Positions 5,916 to 8,434 of a stretch of 8,434 nucleotides of DNA are shown one piece after another (position 1 is the first letter of the stretch; each line of letters begins with the position of its first letter). The DNA comes from CAZHDI01 sp964531285 (GTDB lineage: Bacteria; Pseudomonadota; Alphaproteobacteria; JAJFIK01). The DNA lies in NCBI GenBank assembly GCA_964531285.1, contig CAZHDI010000121.1, forward strand, positions 1-8,434, read 5' to 3'. A program made the translations under genes and the position numbers. The notes beneath the pieces were generated by a model. That model had not been told where the DNA came from. It made no database searches and saw only the letters and a list, made by a program, of their open reading frames with translations.

Positions 5916-6452
5916 GTGAAACTCACGACGCGCGGCCGCTATGCGGTGATGGCCATGGCCGATCTGGCGCGTGCTCAGGGCGAGCGCCCGGTCACCTTGT
6001 CGGATATCGCGGCACGCCAGGAAATTTCCCTGTCCTATCTGGAACAGTTGTTCGCCAAGCTGCGGCGCGGCGGCCTTGTCGAAAGCGTGCGCGGGCCCGG
6101 CGGCGGCTATCGTATGACCCGGCCGCCCGAAGATATGCGCATCGCCGATATCATTCTGGCCGTGGACGAGCCGATCAAAGCCACCCGCTGCGATCTGGAA
6201 TCCTCCAAAGGCTGCACCGGCCAGAACGGGCGCTGCATCACCCATGATCTGTGGGAGGAATTGAGCCGGCAGATCCACATTTTCCTGGCCGCGGTGACGC
6301 TGGCCGATGTGATTCACAAGCGTGTGCTCGGGCGCAGCAGTCTGGAGCCGGCCGTGCCGCCGTCGGAACTGACCGAAACCGCCTTGAGCGAAGTGGCCTT
6401 GCGCGATCCGCGTCTTCAGGGCCAGCCGGTCCAGGGGCAGGCCTCGCGATGA
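5916..6452 (+). CDS. iscR: Rrf2-family Fe-S cluster regulator IscR
   Basis: The 178-residue cytosolic DNA-binding repressor senses cluster status through a bound [2Fe-2S] cluster. The N-terminal winged helix shows MKLTTRGRYAVMAMADLA, TLSDIAARQEISLSYLEQLFAKLRRGGLVESVRG (27-60) and GPGGGY (60-65). The cluster ligands are C92, C100, C107 and H110 (C-X7-C-X6-C-X2-H). The spacing is wider than in E. coli IscR (C-X5-C-X5-C-X2-H), but all four ligands are kept, followed by the familiar DLWEELS helix. The start is GTG 5916, with AAGGAG 6 nt upstream; this matches family N-termini, and the long open frame upstream is non-coding. A polar extension of about 30 residues follows the domain. It is first gene of the suf operon, overlapping the next gene by 4 bp, and probably autoregulated via 5720-5744. 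Confidence 0.94.
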   Translation: MKLTTRGRYAVMAMADLARAQGERPVTLSDIAARQEISLSYLEQLFAKLRRGGLVESVRGPGGGYRMTRPPEDMRIADIILAVDEPIKATRCDLESSKGCTGQNGRCITHDLWEELSRQIHIFLAAVTLADVIHKRVLGRSSLEPAVPPSELTETALSEVALRDPRLQGQPVQGQASR

Positions 6453-7624
6453 CGATCGTCCCCGCCTATCTCGATCACAATGCCACGGCGCCGGTGCGGC
6501 CTGAAGCTGCGGCGGCGGTTGCCGATGCGCTCGCCGAGGGCGGCAATCCGTCGGCGGTGCATGCCTCCGGGCGGCGGGCGCGGGGGCGGGTCGAGACGGC
6601 GCGCGGGTTCATCGCCGCATCGGTCGGGGCGCTGCCCGAAGAAGTCACCTTCACCAGCGGTGCGACGGAAGCGAATGTTCTGGCGATCGCGGGTCTGGCC
6701 CGCGCCGGCCGGATCGACCGGTTGATCGTCAGCGCCGGTGAGCATGACTCGGTCCTTGCGCCGGCCCGGGCCGCCGGTCTGCCGCTTGAGGTCGTGCCGC
6801 TGACGCCCCATGGACTGTGCGATCTGGCGGCGTTGCGATCGGCTCTCGACACCGGCGCCGCAACAGGCCAGCGGCCCCTGGTCGCGGTGATGCTGGCGAA
6901 TAACGAGACCGGGGTCATTCAGCCAATCGCGGATATCGCGGCCCTTGTCGAGGCGGTACCGGGCGCGGTGCTGCATGTGGATGCGGTCCAGGGACTGGCG
7001 CGGCTCGACTGGAGCATGGCGTCCCTGGGCGCACACAGTGTGAGCCTTTCGGCCCATAAAATCGGCGGCCCCTCCGGCATCGGCGCGCTCATCATGCGCG
7101 AGGGGCTGGGCTTGGACCCGCTCTTGCGCGGCGGCGGGCAGGAACTCGGGCGCCGGGCCGGAACGGAGAATGTCGCCGGCATTGCCGGATTTGCCGCAGC
7201 CCTTAAGGCGGCCATGGGCGAGCGGGCCGCATTGATGACCCGTCTTGGCGCCTTACGTGATCGTTTGGAAGCGGAGCTTATGCAGACCGCGCCCGAGGCT
7301 GTGATTTTCGGCGCCGGAGTGCCGCGGCTGGCCAATACCGGTTGCTTTGCGGTCGCGGGCCTCTCGGCCGAGACCCAGGTCATGGCGCTGGATCTGGCGG
7401 GCGTTGCGATCAGCGCCGGCGCGGCCTGTTCCAGCGGCAAGGTCACACCGAGCCATGTCATCGAGGCCATGACCGGCGACCGGGATCTGGCGGCGGGCGC
7501 CATTCGGGTCAGCCTGGGATGGACGACACAGGACGACGATGTCGCGCGCTTCAGCGCGGCGTGGGCGGATCATTACAAACGCGCGGGCGCACGGGCCAAA
7601 GGGCTCGTGGCCGGCGCTGCATAA
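6449..7624 (+). CDS. Cysteine desulfurase, NifS/IscS type (class V aminotransferase)
   Basis: This PLP enzyme removes sulfur from L-cysteine as an enzyme persulfide and passes it to Fe-S assembly proteins. The 391-residue product begins with YLDHNATAPV, typical of the family, and shows TSGATEAN (69-76), the PLP-stacking His H99 in GEHDSV, NNETGV, HVDAVQG, the Schiff-base lysine K204 in SAHKIGGPSG, RAGTENV, and the catalytic C327 in SAGAACSSGKVTPSH. The longer loop around the cysteine and the overall motifs place it with group I (NifS/IscS-like) rather than SufS. Its ATG (6449-6451) overlaps the iscR TGA (6450-6452), so translation is probably coupled. sufB follows after 23 bp. It could be called iscS or nifS; I leave the symbol open because a separate sufS may lie downstream. 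Confidence 0.95.
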   Translation: MTIVPAYLDHNATAPVRPEAAAAVADALAEGGNPSAVHASGRRARGRVETARGFIAASVGALPEEVTFTSGATEANVLAIAGLARAGRIDRLIVSAGEHDSVLAPARAAGLPLEVVPLTPHGLCDLAALRSALDTGAATGQRPLVAVMLANNETGVIQPIADIAALVEAVPGAVLHVDAVQGLARLDWSMASLGAHSVSLSAHKIGGPSGIGALIMREGLGLDPLLRGGGQELGRRAGTENVAGIAGFAAALKAAMGERAALMTRLGALRDRLEAELMQTAPEAVIFGAGVPRLANTGCFAVAGLSAETQVMALDLAGVAISAGAACSSGKVTPSHVIEAMTGDRDLAAGAIRVSLGWTTQDDDVARFSAAWADHYKRAGARAKGLVAGAA

Positions 7625-7647
7625 AGTCTTGAGCAGAGGAGAAGCCG

Positions 7648-8434
7648 ATGGCGGCGGATCAGGAAACCATCGATGAAGTCAAGCGGCTCGGTGACCGTTA
7701 CAAATATGGCTTCATCACCGATATCGAAGCCGACCGGGCACCCAAGGGCCTCAACGAGGACATCATCCGGTTCATCTCGGCCAAGAAGAACGAGCCCGAT
7801 TGGATGCTCGAATGGCGGCTGGGCGCCTATGAACGCTGGCAGACCATGCAGGAGCCGAACTGGGCCAAGCTCGGCTATCCGGCCATCGATTATCAGGACG
7901 CCTATTACTATTCCGCGCCGCGCAGCCCCGAGGACGGACCGAAGAGCCTCGATGAGGTGGATCCGGAACTTCTGCGCACCTATGAGAAGCTCGGCATTCC
8001 GCTTGCGGAACAGGAGCGCCTCGCGGGTGTCGCCGTCGACGCGGTTTTCGACAGCGTGTCGGTCGTGACGACATTTAAGGATAAGCTGGCCGAAGCCGGC
8101 GTGATCTTCTGCTCGATTTCCGAGGCGCTGCAAAATCACCCTGAACTCGTGCGCAAATATCTCGGCACGGTCGTGCCGGTGACGGACAACTATTTTGCGA
8201 CGCTGAACACGGCCGTGTTTACCGACGGCTCCTTTGTGTACGTGCCGCCGGGTGTGCGCTGCCCCATGGAGTTGTCGACCTATTTCCGCATCAACGATGC
8301 GAATACGGGCCAATTCGAACGGACCCTGATCATCGCCGATGAAGGCTCTTATGTGAGCTATCTCGAAGGCTGCACCGCGCCCCAGCGCGACGAGCACCAG
8401 CTGCACGCCGCCGTCGTCGAACTGATCGCGCTCG
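7648..8434 (+). CDS. sufB: Fe-S cluster assembly scaffold protein SufB (partial, 3' end outside window)
   Basis: The frame opens at ATG 7648, with AGAGGAGA about 5 nt upstream, and runs uninterrupted to the right edge, giving 262 codons of a protein usually near 490 residues. SufB with SufC and SufD forms the scaffold on which Fe-S clusters are built in the cytosol. Recognisable stretches are YKYGFITDIEADRAPKGLNEDIIRFISAKKNEPDWMLEWRL near the N-terminus, GVIFCSISEALQNHPELVRKYLGTVVP, NYFATLNTAVFTDGSFVYVPPGVRCPMELSTYFRIN, and ADEGSYVSYLEGCTAPQRDEHQLHAAVVEL. These define the start of the beta-helix core; the catalytic C-terminal residues lie outside. It is third in the operon, 23 bp after the desulfurase. 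A 277-codon open frame on the opposite strand here is a shadow. Confidence 0.97.
   Translation, partial: MAADQETIDEVKRLGDRYKYGFITDIEADRAPKGLNEDIIRFISAKKNEPDWMLEWRLGAYERWQTMQEPNWAKLGYPAIDYQDAYYYSAPRSPEDGPKSLDEVDPELLRTYEKLGIPLAEQERLAGVAVDAVFDSVSVVTTFKDKLAEAGVIFCSISEALQNHPELVRKYLGTVVPVTDNYFATLNTAVFTDGSFVYVPPGVRCPMELSTYFRINDANTGQFERTLIIADEGSYVSYLEGCTAPQRDEHQLHAAVVELIAL

Noticed and set aside
7573..8406. 277-codon minus-strand frame opposite sufB
   Set aside because: The SufB reading on the plus strand is unmistakable; the opposite frame is a shadow with no motif.

Overview
The window looks like a chromosomal, mostly core-genome segment of a GC-rich alphaproteobacterium. The reasons are the strong G/C bias at third codon positions, an iscR - cysteine desulfurase - sufB gene order typical of alphaproteobacterial suf operons, and a LuxR-type regulator with a layout common in that class. 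The genus cannot be fixed from the sequence. I see no transposase, integrase, tRNA, rRNA, CRISPR array or phage gene.

Left part (1-3041): the C-terminal tail of a plus-strand gene runs in from the left edge. It meets, stop codon to stop codon, a minus-strand DUF2177 membrane protein. Next on the minus strand is tyrS (tyrosyl-tRNA synthetase). Diverging from tyrS across 78 bp is anmK, the kinase that recycles anhydro-N-acetylmuramic acid from the cell wall.

Middle part (3042-5594): a locally AT-rich leader with two perfect inverted repeats precedes an orphan PAS-like/LuxR-type regulator. This gene converges with a minus-strand pair: an alpha/beta hydrolase and, 44 bp downstream of it, a small protein that resembles chorismate lyase (UbiC). 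The pair is probably co-transcribed. The regulator and the UbiC-like gene are the least understood genes here.

Right part (5595-8434): a 321-bp divergent control region carries a close match to the type 1 IscR box. It is followed by iscR, a NifS/IscS-type cysteine desulfurase whose start overlaps the iscR stop (ATGA), and sufB, cut by the right edge. Together they form the start of a suf Fe-S cluster assembly operon. IscR would sense cluster status and repress its own operon, the desulfurase would mobilise sulfur from cysteine, and SufB would be the scaffold subunit. The rest of the operon (typically sufC, sufD, sufS, sufA-like genes) would lie beyond the window.

My reading is mainly ordinary housekeeping DNA. 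The items most worth a second look are the IscR box and its long leader, the dyads before the LuxR-type gene and its divergent DNA-binding helix, the UbiC-like gene, and the widened cysteine spacing in IscR. I do not see convincing evidence of a wholly new system.
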